A stretch of DNA of 12,712 nt from JAVBQJ01 sp031549115. GTDB taxonomy: Bacteria; Verrucomicrobiota; Lentisphaeria; Victivallales; Victivallaceae. A program made the translations under genes and the position numbers. Numbering within the stretch: the first letter of the stretch is position 1; the number at the start of each line of letters is the position of its first letter. Of the stretch, positions 7,151-12,712 are shown in pieces. The notes under the pieces were generated by a model. It ran no database searches. It was given only the letters and a program-made list of their open reading frames with translations, and had not been told where the DNA came from. Where the stretch lies: positions 1-12,712 of the forward strand of contig JAVBQJ010000119.1 of the NCBI GenBank assembly GCA_031549115.1. Direction: 5' to 3'.

Positions 7151-7360
7151 AGCCGCGAAGCGGCGGTCTGCCCTCCGTCATACGGAGGCGCGGTCCAGCG
7201 GCGAATACGCTGGTCGATCCCAGAAGGGATCGAAACCCAGGGAAGCGAGCCGGGAGGCGAGCGGATCATTCCGAGGCAGCGATGGTGGAGATCGGATTGG
7301 AAGCGTGAGCGACAATCCGATCCACACATAGAGCGGACGAGGCGCCGCACCGGCGGCGAA
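7151..7360 (+). ncRNA. Structured repeat, copy 2, ahead of thiS
   Basis: A shorter second copy of the element ahead of mnmE, again after an A-rich tract (about 7127-7151). Stems in order: GCCGC-gaa-GCGGC (7152-7164); CCTCCG-tcata-CGGAGG (7172-7188); CCAGCG with a 7-base loop and CGCTGG (7195-7213); CGATCCC-agaa-GGGATCG (7215-7232); GCgaGCC-ggga-GGCgaGC (7245-7262), where the ga/ga pairs could be tandem sheared G-A; GATCGGATTG/CAATCCGATC (7290-7299/7313-7322) around GCGTGAGCGA; CGCCGC-accg-GCGGCG (7343-7358). Several hairpins of copy 1 are missing at the 5' side. The last stem ends 53 bases before the thiS start. Together with the A-rich tract it accounts for the 294-base gap between rpoN and thiS. 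Confidence 0.6.
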
Positions 7361-7411
7361 CAATAGACCGGCGACACATGCCGCCGACAATTGACGAAGG
7401 AGTGACGGAAC

Positions 7412-7615
7412 ATGGAAATCATCTTGAACGATAAGGCATTTGAAGTAAGCCCCGGCACGAAAGTGACGGACTTTCTGACGGAACGCGGTTTTGCGGCCGA
7501 ACGGGTGCTGCTGGAGATCAACGATACGATCATTCCGTCGGGGGCGGGGCGTAACGGCATGGAATTGCACGCCGGCGACAGGCTGGTGGCATTGAAACTG
7601 GTGGCCGGAGGGTAG
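7412..7615 (+). CDS. thiS: Sulfur carrier protein ThiS
   Basis: A 67-residue ubiquitin-like protein ending in Gly-Gly (LKLVAGG), the site that is adenylated by ThiF and then converted to a thiocarboxylate. It starts with the ThiS-type strand (MEIILNDKAFEV) and has the central LLEINDTIIP segment common in the family (usually VAVNGEIVP). AAGGAG at 7397-7402, 9 bases upstream, supports the ATG. The gene leads thiS-thiF-larE, 6 bases ahead of thiF. No thiG, thiH or thiE follows, so supply of sulfur for thiazole is not the only possible role. ThiS- and MoaD-like proteins are hard to separate by sequence; the adjacent ThiF-type gene favours ThiS. Confidence 0.88.
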   Translation: MEIILNDKAFEVSPGTKVTDFLTERGFAAERVLLEINDTIIPSGAGRNGMELHAGDRLVALKLVAGG

Positions 7616-7621
7616 GGTACG

Positions 7622-8215
7622 ATGGACGGATACTTCAACGAGGAGCAACAACAGCGGTTGGCGCAGGCGAAAATCGGCATTGCCGGGGCCGGCGGATTGG
7701 GGTCGAATTGCGCGATGCACCTGGTGCGCAGCGGCATCCGGCAACTGGTACTGGCCGATTTCGATGTGGTGGAACCGGGAAACCTGAACCGGCAATTTTA
7801 TTTTTCCGATCAGGTGGGGCTGCCGAAGATCGACGCGCTGTCGGAAAATCTTCACGCGATCCGGCCGGATCTGGAACTCGATTTCTTTTACGACCGGATC
7901 ACGGCGGAAAACGTCGCCGCCGTTTTCGCGGATTGCCTGATCGTGGTGGAGGCGTTCGACCACGCCGCCGACAAGCAGATGTTGATCGAGACGTTGGCCG
8001 GTTCGGGGAAAATCGTCATCGCCGCCAGCGGCATGGCCGGCTGGGGCAACTCCGATGCCATCCGGATCCACCGGTTGAACGAATCTTTGTACCTGGTCGG
8101 CGATCTGGAGAGCGCGGTTTCGGCGGAATTGCCGCCCTGTTCGCCCCGGGTCGGTATCGTCGCGGCCAAGGAAGCCGACGTGGTGCTGTCGCTGCTGCTG
8201 GGGAAAACGCCATGA
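7622..8215 (+). CDS. thiF: ThiS adenylyltransferase ThiF (short form)
   Basis: A 197-residue E1-like enzyme that would activate the C-terminal glycine of the neighbouring ThiS with ATP. The Rossmann nucleotide loop is GAGGLG (22-27). The DFDVVEPGNLNRQFYF stretch (46-61) contains the signature Asp, Asn and Arg, followed by K69. The conserved Asp is in VVEAFDHAADK. It is shorter than E. coli ThiF (~250 residues) and has no CxxC pairs for the zinc site, as in the clostridial short ThiF group. Cysteines present are C30, one in ADCLIV and one in PPCSPRVG. Start 7622 lies 6 bases after thiS, and the thiS end supplies GGAGGG as ribosome site. Its TGA overlaps the larE ATG by 4 bases (ATGA). Confidence 0.9.
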   Translation: MDGYFNEEQQQRLAQAKIGIAGAGGLGSNCAMHLVRSGIRQLVLADFDVVEPGNLNRQFYFSDQVGLPKIDALSENLHAIRPDLELDFFYDRITAENVAAVFADCLIVVEAFDHAADKQMLIETLAGSGKIVIAASGMAGWGNSDAIRIHRLNESLYLVGDLESAVSAELPPCSPRVGIVAAKEADVVLSLLLGKTP

Positions 8216-9042
8216 AAAGCGCGGCGCTGCAAGCGGTTCTCGCCCGGTACGAGACACTCGCAGTTGCCTATTCCGGCGGCGTGGACAGTACGTTTCTGGC
8301 CTATGCGGCCGCGAAAACACTGGGACGCGACCGCGTTCTCCTGCTGCTGGCCGATTCGATCCTGTTGCCGCGGGCGGAATATGCCGCTGCTGTCGCATGG
8401 GCGCGGAACGCGGGATTGCGCCTGCAGCCGATACCCTTGGCTCCGCTGACGCTGCCTGCCGTCGCCGCCAACACGCCGATGCGCTGTTATCATTGCAAAA
8501 AACATCTGATGCAGGAGTTGCAGCGGATTGCCCGGCTGGCGGGATACGATACGGTCGCCGACGGCAGCAATTGCGACGACTGTGCCGATTACCGGCCGGG
8601 GATGAAGGCCTGCGACGAAGTCGGAATCACTCATCCGCTGCTTGCGGCCGGGCTGACGAAACAGGATATCCGGACACTGGCGCATGCCGCCGGGCTGCCG
8701 AATTGGCAGGCCCCGGCCGCCGCCTGCCTGGCCAGCCGGATTCCGACCGGGACGCCGTTGACGCCGGAGCTGCTGTTGACCGTGGAGCGCGCCGAGGCCG
8801 TGCTTCACGAGCTGGGTTTTCCCGGAATCCGGGTCCGCCATCTCGGCACCCAGCTCAAGCTGGAGCTGCGCTCCGAAAACGATTGGCCGCGTCTCATTGA
8901 ACTCCGCCCGGCGATTGTCGCGCGATTGCGGCCGCTCGGAATCGAGGTCCTTACGGTTGATCTGGCGGGTTATCGGATGGGGGCGATGAATCGGCCCGAC
9001 GCACCTGTACCTGGAGGCGCAGCCCCGGCAGCCGGGCATTGA
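8212..9042 (+). CDS. larE: ATP-dependent sulfur transferase LarE
   Basis: A 276-residue PP-loop enzyme that adds sulfur to the pyridine dinucleotide precursor of the nickel-pincer cofactor of lactate racemase. The pyrophosphate-binding loop is AYSGGVDST (19-27). Family landmarks are RCYHCKKHLM and APAAACLASRIPTG, with C172 matching the Cys that L. plantarum LarE sacrifices as sulfur donor (C176). I see only one Cys in that region, so the sacrificial type is favoured over the Fe-S type, though more cysteines lie earlier (SNCDDCADY). ATGA overlap with thiF implies coupling. larB and larC are not in this window. The last ~90 bases overlap the opposite-strand gene at 8951; the C-terminal GGAAPAAGH tail is non-conserved looking. 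Confidence 0.9.
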   Translation: MKSAALQAVLARYETLAVAYSGGVDSTFLAYAAAKTLGRDRVLLLLADSILLPRAEYAAAVAWARNAGLRLQPIPLAPLTLPAVAANTPMRCYHCKKHLMQELQRIARLAGYDTVADGSNCDDCADYRPGMKACDEVGITHPLLAAGLTKQDIRTLAHAAGLPNWQAPAAACLASRIPTGTPLTPELLLTVERAEAVLHELGFPGIRVRHLGTQLKLELRSENDWPRLIELRPAIVARLRPLGIEVLTVDLAGYRMGAMNRPDAPVPGGAAPAAGH

Positions 9043-9262
9043 CTACGGCGTTGAGGAAGCGCTCCATACTCTTGTCATCGAATTGCAGGAAGCGGCAAAT
9101 TCGGGCGATTTGCCGTGAATTCAATTGAAACTCCTCCCCCTTGATCTGCGAAATGGCGGATGGGGTAATATCCAGCAGCCGGGCCAGATCGATTTGCTTG
9201 CAATGCCGTTCCCGCAGCCGGGCGGCGATTTCCGGCCAGCCATTGATGTGATGTTTGGTCAT
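8951..9262 (-). CDS. Small helix-turn-helix protein (Xre/Cro-like)
   Basis: A 103-residue putative repressor. Residues ~8-62 form an HTH: IAARLRERHCKQIDLARLLDITPSAISQIKGEEFQLNSRQIARICRFLQ, with recognition helix near PSAISQIKG. The C-terminal ~20 residues are rich in Pro/Ser/Asp and lie in the stretch that overlaps larE (92 bases on the opposite strand), so they may be an accident of the overlap. The ATG at 9262 has AGGAG 9 bases upstream. A candidate promoter lies at 9308-9336, and a palindrome (9278-9297) sits just after the expected transcription start, which suggests it represses itself. The target and ligand are unknown. Confidence 0.8.
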   Translation of the reverse strand: MTKHHINGWPEIAARLRERHCKQIDLARLLDITPSAISQIKGEEFQLNSRQIARICRFLQFDDKSMERFLNAVVNARLPGLRLQVQVRRADSSPPSDNPPDQP

Positions 9263-9277
9263 ACGCAGTATCTCCTT

Positions 9278-9297
9278 GGTTAATCTTCCGCTTAACT
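9278..9297. promoter_or_regulatory. 20-bp palindromic operator candidate, site A
   Basis: GGTTAAT-cttccg-CTTAACT: arms of the form GTTAA/TTAAC separated by 8 bases. It lies between the promoter and the ribosome site of the minus-strand HTH gene. The same pattern recurs at 9621-9640, and a single half-site (ATTAACT) is at 9323-9329. The proposed binder is one of the two flanking HTH proteins, an inference. Confidence 0.5.
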
Positions 9298-9307
9298 ATG
9301 CACTACC

Positions 9308-9336
9308 ATAATATACTTTTTGATTAACTTCAAGAA
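9308..9336 (-). promoter_or_regulatory. Candidate promoter of the minus-strand HTH gene
   Basis: On the minus strand TTCTTG (9336-9331), a 17-base spacer, then TATTAT (9313-9308). Transcription would start near 9301, so site A lies at about +4 to +23 where a bound repressor would block elongation. Confidence 0.45.
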
Positions 9337-9364
9337 AAAAATCGTAATTTTCTGTAAAAAATCG

Positions 9365-9393
9365 TTGCTTTTTGGAATAACCGGAAATATAAT
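9365..9393 (+). promoter_or_regulatory. Strong sigma-70 promoter for the 59-residue HTH gene
   Basis: TTGCTT (9365-9370), a 17-base spacer, then a perfect TATAAT (9388-9393). Expected start near 9400, giving a leader of about 43 bases before ATG 9443. Confidence 0.65.
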
Positions 9394-9442
9394 TAAACAT
9401 GAAGCCGGAAGCCGTCAGAAAAATTTTAAGGAAAGGACAGTT

Positions 9443-9622
9443 ATGAACGCTTTGGAGCAAATGGTGAAAGCCAGGAAAATACCACAGAAAAGTATTGCCG
9501 ACAATCTGGGAATCAGCCGGGCCGCCGTCTCGATGCAGATCAAGAAGGGAATACGCAGTGTGCGCACCGCCAAGAAATATGCGCAAGTCCTTGACTGTAA
9601 CCCGTTTTTTTTACTGGATTAG
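9443..9622 (+). CDS. Very small HTH protein (59 residues)
   Basis: A compact DNA-binding protein, essentially one HTH domain. QKSIADNLGISRAAVSMQIKKG (about 15-36) has the layout of a Cro/Xre-like HTH with SRAAVSMQI as recognition helix. LDCNPFFLLD ends the protein in the manner of small phage-type regulators. The start is fixed by AAGGAAAGGA at 9428-9437, 5 bases upstream; the frame is open further up to 9320 but that part is AT-rich and reads as leader. It is divergent from the 103-residue HTH gene. The stop codon overlaps the left edge of operator site B. It could be a Cro-like partner to the 103-residue protein, or an antitoxin-like regulator; no toxin is seen. Confidence 0.75.
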   Translation: MNALEQMVKARKIPQKSIADNLGISRAAVSMQIKKGIRSVRTAKKYAQVLDCNPFFLLD

Positions 9623-9640
9623 TTAAGTAAAAGCTTAACT
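9621..9640. promoter_or_regulatory. 20-bp palindromic operator candidate, site B
   Basis: AGTTAAG-taaaag-CTTAACT, a perfect 7-bp inverted repeat with the same 6-base spacing as site A. It lies between the 59-residue HTH gene and the Cys-rich gene at 9728, where it could control the latter. It is not followed by a T-run, so it is a poor terminator. Confidence 0.5.
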
Positions 9641-9727
9641 TTGTAGTGGTGCCGAAGTTGCTTCAATCGAGGGGGAGGCAATCCTTCAAGCGCTTTACTC
9701 AATTCGAATGTCACGGAAGGAATTACA

Positions 9728-10198
9728 ATGAATCGCTATTGTTATGGAAACGATTACGGCCGTCATGCGGAGTGTCGGCGGTGTGAATACAAACGTTGGT
9801 GCCGTTCCGCCGGCGAATTGCCGCTGCTGCGCAACAGCATGGGGGAATATAACGAAGAACTGGGGGCGAATCCCTCCGGAACCCTGCAACATCCTGCGGA
9901 TTGGGCGGCCCGGGATACCGAAAAAAATACACAGGCGGAGAAAAAACGGGAGGAAAAAACGTATACGCATGAAGAGCTTTGTTTTGTTATTGCATCTATG
10001 ATGGAGTTGAATTACGAAACCCTGGTGATGTTGGCGGAGAAGCTCCAATACCCGATGTTGACGATGAAAGGCCTGGCGCGGCATTGTCGGATTTCCCGGC
10101 AGACGGTATACCAACGGATCCACAGCTGCTGTCAGAAGATGCCGGAGTTCCGGGATATTTTTCGGATCCGGGAGCGCCCGCACTTGCAAAAGGAGTAA
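9728..10198 (+). CDS. Cys-rich protein with C-terminal HTH-like region
   Basis: A 156-residue protein I do not recognise. The N-terminus has a Cys cluster C5-x10-C16-x2-C19-x5-C25 (YCYGNDYGRHAECRRCEYKRWC) suited to zinc or an Fe-S cluster. A charged linker (about 62-78: DTEKNTQAEKKREEKTY) follows. The C-terminal part includes LTMKGLARHCRISRQTVYQRIHSC, an HTH with SRQTVYQRI as recognition helix. Together this suggests a metal-dependent DNA-binding or sigma-like regulator, but no family is claimed. The ATG follows GGAAGGA 6 bases upstream. It sits behind operator B, apparently part of the HTH module; its base composition (lower G+C, AAA-rich) differs from neighbours, hinting at an acquired element. 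Confidence 0.7.
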   Translation: MNRYCYGNDYGRHAECRRCEYKRWCRSAGELPLLRNSMGEYNEELGANPSGTLQHPADWAARDTEKNTQAEKKREEKTYTHEELCFVIASMMELNYETLVMLAEKLQYPMLTMKGLARHCRISRQTVYQRIHSCCQKMPEFRDIFRIRERPHLQKE

Positions 10199-10274
10199 TT
10201 CCACGGTATATTTTTCTATTGGGGGGATCGGGGTGATTCCCATTTATTTTCAATAAAGCGGAGGCAAGGGCGAT

Positions 10275-11180
10275 ATGGATGCGGAAAAAGAAACAGTAGT
10301 GGAGCCGACGGCGGAAACTCCGGTTCAGAAAAAACCGAAGAGAAAACGTTGGCCGAAGATTCTCGGTATCGTCGTCGCGGTACTGGTGGTGCTGGTGATC
10401 GTACTCTGGCTGGTTCTGGATGCGCTGATCGTCAAGGGGATCCAGGTGATCGGTTCCAAGGCGACCGGTACGCCGGTCGCGGTGGAGTCGTTTTCCAGTT
10501 CGCTCCTGGCCGGTAAGGTGACCATCCGGAATCTTTCGGTCGGCAACCCCGAGGGATACCGGCTGGAACGGGCGCTGGAATTCACCAAGCTGGAGGTGGA
10601 GCTGAATCTTTCGTCGCTCACGACCGATACGATTGAGGTGAAACGGATCACGATCGAGGGGCTGCAGGTCGGCCTGGAGCCGAGTGTGACCCGGGGCAGC
10701 AATCTGAACGATATCCTGCGCAATGTGGAAGCCTTCACCGGAGCTTCCGAGGCCGCGGCGAAGAAGGAGTCGCAGGCGGCGACGGATGAAAAACCGGCCC
10801 CGGCGAAAAAGGTGGTGATCCGGCTGGTCGAAGTGCGCGATTCCGGCATTGTGGTTGCCAACCGGACCCTTTCCCTTGAATTGCCGGTGCCGCTGCCGAA
10901 TCTGACCATGACCGACATCGGGGAACAAAGCTCGGTCGCGGCGGCGATTGAAGTATTCTTCAGCGAACTGTTGAAGGCGGTCGGCAAGGCGGTTTCCTCC
11001 AGCGGCATCACCGCGATCGACGTCAAAGCGCTCGGTTCCGGATTGTCCAGCGCCGCGCAGGATGCGTTGAGCCAGGTGGGATCCGGGTTGGGTGCCGCGG
11101 CGCAAGGACTGGGGGATGGCGTGTCGCAGGCCGGTGAGGGCATCAAGGGCGGATTGAACACCATCAAGGAGCTCTTCTGA
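10275..11180 (+). CDS. AsmA-like membrane-anchored protein
   Basis: A 301-residue protein with a cytoplasmic basic N-terminus (KKPKRKRWPK, 19-28), one transmembrane helix (about 29-48) and a periplasmic remainder. Residues ~60-120 resemble the AsmA/DUF748 beta-strand region: SSLLAGKVTIRNLSVGNPEGYRLERALEFTKLEVELNLSSLTTDTIEVKRITIEG. A second strand-rich region (VVIRLVEVRDSGIVVANRTLSLELPVPLPN) follows a charged linker. The last ~55 residues are an Ala/Gly/Ser-rich amphipathic stretch. AsmA-like proteins act in outer-membrane lipid or protein homeostasis; a specific role here is not known. GGAGG 10 bases upstream supports the start. It is 76 bases after the Cys-rich gene and 11 bases ahead of the FAD enzyme gene. 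Confidence 0.8.
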   Translation: MDAEKETVVEPTAETPVQKKPKRKRWPKILGIVVAVLVVLVIVLWLVLDALIVKGIQVIGSKATGTPVAVESFSSSLLAGKVTIRNLSVGNPEGYRLERALEFTKLEVELNLSSLTTDTIEVKRITIEGLQVGLEPSVTRGSNLNDILRNVEAFTGASEAAAKKESQAATDEKPAPAKKVVIRLVEVRDSGIVVANRTLSLELPVPLPNLTMTDIGEQSSVAAAIEVFFSELLKAVGKAVSSSGITAIDVKALGSGLSSAAQDALSQVGSGLGAAAQGLGDGVSQAGEGIKGGLNTIKELF

Positions 11181-11191
11181 GCGGCGCCGAA

Positions 11192-12418
11192 GTGTGTTTC
11201 GATGTTGCTGTGGCCGGTTCCGGACCGGCCGGTTTGATGGCGGCGTGGCGCGCGGCGCAGACGGGGAAAAAAGTCATCGTCCTGGAAGCGCTGCCGTCGC
11301 CGGGGCGCAAACTGCTTGCTTCCGGCGCCGGCAAATGCAATCTGACCAATGTATTGGAACCGGAGGCGTTGGCGCGGCGCTGCGGAGACGGATGGCGTTT
11401 CATGCTTCCCGCTCTGCGCGAGTTGCCGCCGACCGCGTTGCGCACATGGTTCGAGCACCGGGGCGTGCCGCTGGAGGTGACCGACGGGTTCCATGTCTTT
11501 CCCCGGTCGCGGCGGGCAGGGGATATTCTGGAGGCGCTGCTCGGCGCCAATCAGGCTGCCGGGGTGCGTTTGCGCTGCGATTGGCCGGTGACGCATCTGT
11601 GGTGTGAACATGGATCGTTGCGGGGAGTGGCGGGACCGGACGGCGCCCGGATTGCCGCTTCGGAGGTGATTCTGGCCGGCGGCGGTCTCGGCTACCCGGC
11701 GCTGGGCGCGAAGGGGCTGGCGTATGCGTTGGCCCGGGAAGCCGGTCACACGGTGGTGGAGCCGGCCCCCGCTCTGGTCGGGTTGCGGACGCTGGCGGAA
11801 TGGCCCGGCGAATGTACCGGAATCGTGCTTGCCGATACCGAAGTCACGTTGGACAAAGAGAACCACGGATGCGGGGAATTGTTGTTCACCCATCATGGTG
11901 TTTCCGGCCCGGCGGTGATCGATATTTCCGGTGCGGCGGCGACGCGGCTGGCGCGGCGTGACGAGGTTGCGCTGCGAATCAACCTGTTCGGCTCCATGAC
12001 GCGGGAAGATTGGCTGAAGCGCTTGAATGAATGGCGCTGCCGCGACGGCCGCAAACATCTCCGCAATCTGCTGGCGGGGGAGTTGCCCCGGGCGCTCACG
12101 GATGTGTTGTGCCGTCTGGCGGAACTGCCGGAGGGGATCCGGATGGCGGAGCTGTCCGCCGGCGCCCGGGACCGGCTGATCGGGCATCTGACCGCGCTGC
12201 CGCTGACGGTCACCGGCACCGAAGGGTGGCCGAAAGCGATGGCGACCCGGGGCGGCATCGCGCGTACGGAGGTAGATTCGCGCACACTGCGCAGCCGCCT
12301 GCTGCCGGGGCTCGCGTTTGCCGGAGAAGTTCTCGATATCGACGGTCCCTGCGGCGGCTTCAATCTGCAATGGGCATTCAGCTCCGGCTATCTGGCCGGC
12401 GCGTTGCGCTCCCGGTAA
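11192..12418 (+). CDS. FAD/NAD(P)-dependent oxidoreductase, HI0933/YhiN family
   Basis: A 408-residue flavoprotein of the aminoacetone-oxidase-like family (TIGR00275 type); the natural substrate is not settled. Motifs in order: dinucleotide loop GSGPAGLMAA (about 9-18), PGRKLLASGAGKCNLTN, ILAGGGLGYPALGAKGLAYALAREAGH, GELLFTHHGVSGPAVIDIS, and the C-terminal FAD region ATRGGIARTEVDSRTLRSRLLPGLAFAGEVLDIDGPCGGFNLQWAFSSGYLAG. All family blocks are present. The start is uncertain: GTG at 11192 is 11 bases after the asmA-like stop but its best ribosome site (GGAG, 11168-11171) is 20 bases away; a CTG at 11177 would have better spacing but is a rare start. Confidence 0.9.
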   Translation: MCFDVAVAGSGPAGLMAAWRAAQTGKKVIVLEALPSPGRKLLASGAGKCNLTNVLEPEALARRCGDGWRFMLPALRELPPTALRTWFEHRGVPLEVTDGFHVFPRSRRAGDILEALLGANQAAGVRLRCDWPVTHLWCEHGSLRGVAGPDGARIAASEVILAGGGLGYPALGAKGLAYALAREAGHTVVEPAPALVGLRTLAEWPGECTGIVLADTEVTLDKENHGCGELLFTHHGVSGPAVIDISGAAATRLARRDEVALRINLFGSMTREDWLKRLNEWRCRDGRKHLRNLLAGELPRALTDVLCRLAELPEGIRMAELSAGARDRLIGHLTALPLTVTGTEGWPKAMATRGGIARTEVDSRTLRSRLLPGLAFAGEVLDIDGPCGGFNLQWAFSSGYLAGALRSR

Positions 12419-12509
12419 GGCATTCGGTATGAACACTATCAACGACAATTCACGATTATTCTGAACCGCGAACGTTCGATAAAGTTTGCGAAAAATTGCG
12501 ATATTGAGC

Positions 12510-12537
12510 TTGACAGGTTGTGGTTTTGGGGTATATT
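12510..12537 (+). promoter_or_regulatory. Sigma-70 promoter P1
   Basis: A perfect TTGACA (12510-12515), a 16-base spacer, then TATATT (12532-12537). It shares the 13-base TTGAGCTTGACAG (12504-12516) with P2. Confidence 0.7.
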
Positions 12538-12616
12538 AAACCTCGTTTTGCGCTCCGGAGTGGAAACTGGTGCGGGAACGGTTGATAAGAAATTTGATAA
12601 AAGATGGCGTTTGAGC

Positions 12617-12644
12617 TTGACAGAAGCAAAAACGCTGCTATAGT
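12617..12644 (+). promoter_or_regulatory. Sigma-70 promoter P2
   Basis: A perfect TTGACA (12617-12622), a 16-base spacer, then TATAGT (12639-12644). It lies 107 bases downstream of P1 and repeats the same TTGAGCTTGACAG (12611-12623). Tandem promoters of this kind are frequent ahead of rRNA operons, but no rRNA sequence is in view. Confidence 0.7.
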
Positions 12645-12712
12645 AAATGATGTTTCGCGCTTCGTTTGAAAGATGAATCGAACCGGAACAGGGTTGAAGA
12701 AAAATTAAAAAT

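Larger units (their letters stand above)
12419..12712 (+). other. Gene-free right end with promoters
   Basis: No credible coding region. The only short open frame (12429-12464) is 11 codons with no ribosome site. The stretch is AT-rich compared with the genes and contains two matching promoters (12510-12537 and 12617-12644) reading rightward. What they drive lies beyond the window. Confidence 0.6.

Noticed and set aside
7124..7153. Possible promoter TTGAAA at 7124-7129 ahead of thiS
   Set aside because: No convincing -10 at 16-18 bases within the A-rich tract; read-through from rpoN is as likely.
7122..7164. GCCGC-ttc-GCGGC followed by a T-rich tract on the minus strand, looking like an intrinsic terminator
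   Set aside because: No minus-strand gene runs into it; kept only as the alternative strand reading of the repeat.
7178..8398. Minus-strand open frame of 406 codons across thiS, thiF and larE
   Set aside because: It lies antisense to three clear genes and has no motifs; GC-rich codon bias opens such frames.
10325..12448. Minus-strand open frame of 707 codons
   Set aside because: Antisense to the AsmA-like and FAD enzyme genes, both with clear family motifs; composition is that of a shadow frame.
12469..12478. 10-bp perfect palindrome CGAACGTTCG after the FAD enzyme gene
   Set aside because: Short, no loop or T-run, and no second copy seen; probably chance.

Overview
This is a GC-rich bacterial window (roughly 60% G+C by eye). 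The gene style fits a Lentisphaerota (Victivallis-like) gut or environmental bacterium: AraC-type regulator, sigma-54, AsmA-like protein and low-complexity secreted protein. That placement is an impression from gene content, not a computed result. The far left end carries a run of 68 C, which looks more like a contig-edge or sequencing artefact than biology.

Layout. Left (261-1673): an AraC-family regulator (+) converges with a small secreted low-complexity protein (-). Positions 1804-3861 hold a tight minus-strand operon, rpe -> DEDDh exonuclease -> TatD nuclease, with a plausible promoter at 3901-3929. Positions 4326-7117 hold mnmE -> rpoN (+), joined by a 1-base TAATG overlap. Positions 7412-9042 hold thiS -> thiF -> larE (+): a sulfur-carrier/adenylyltransferase pair coupled to a LarE sulfur transferase. 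Positions 8951-10198 hold a regulatory module: two small helix-turn-helix proteins on opposite strands and a Cys-rich HTH-like protein, with matching 20-bp palindromes (GTTAA-N8-TTAAC) at two places. Positions 10275-12418 hold an AsmA-like membrane protein and a FAD-dependent oxidoreductase of the HI0933/YhiN type. The last ~290 bases have no gene but carry two very similar sigma-70-type promoters, as is common ahead of an rRNA operon or another strongly expressed unit beyond the window.

The most unusual feature is a pair of diverged copies of one structured repeat in front of mnmE (about 4001-4291) and thiS (about 7151-7360), both in the same orientation as the gene that follows. Two blocks are nearly identical between copies (about 57/60 and 28/30 positions). 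The sequence between them has diverged, but its hairpins are kept by exchanging both arms. GNRA-like loops and a possible tandem G-A motif favour a plus-strand RNA. The mnmE copy also sits downstream of an extended -10 promoter. It could be an uncharacterised leader RNA or a mobile, structured repeat; I could not compare it with Rfam or other genomes.
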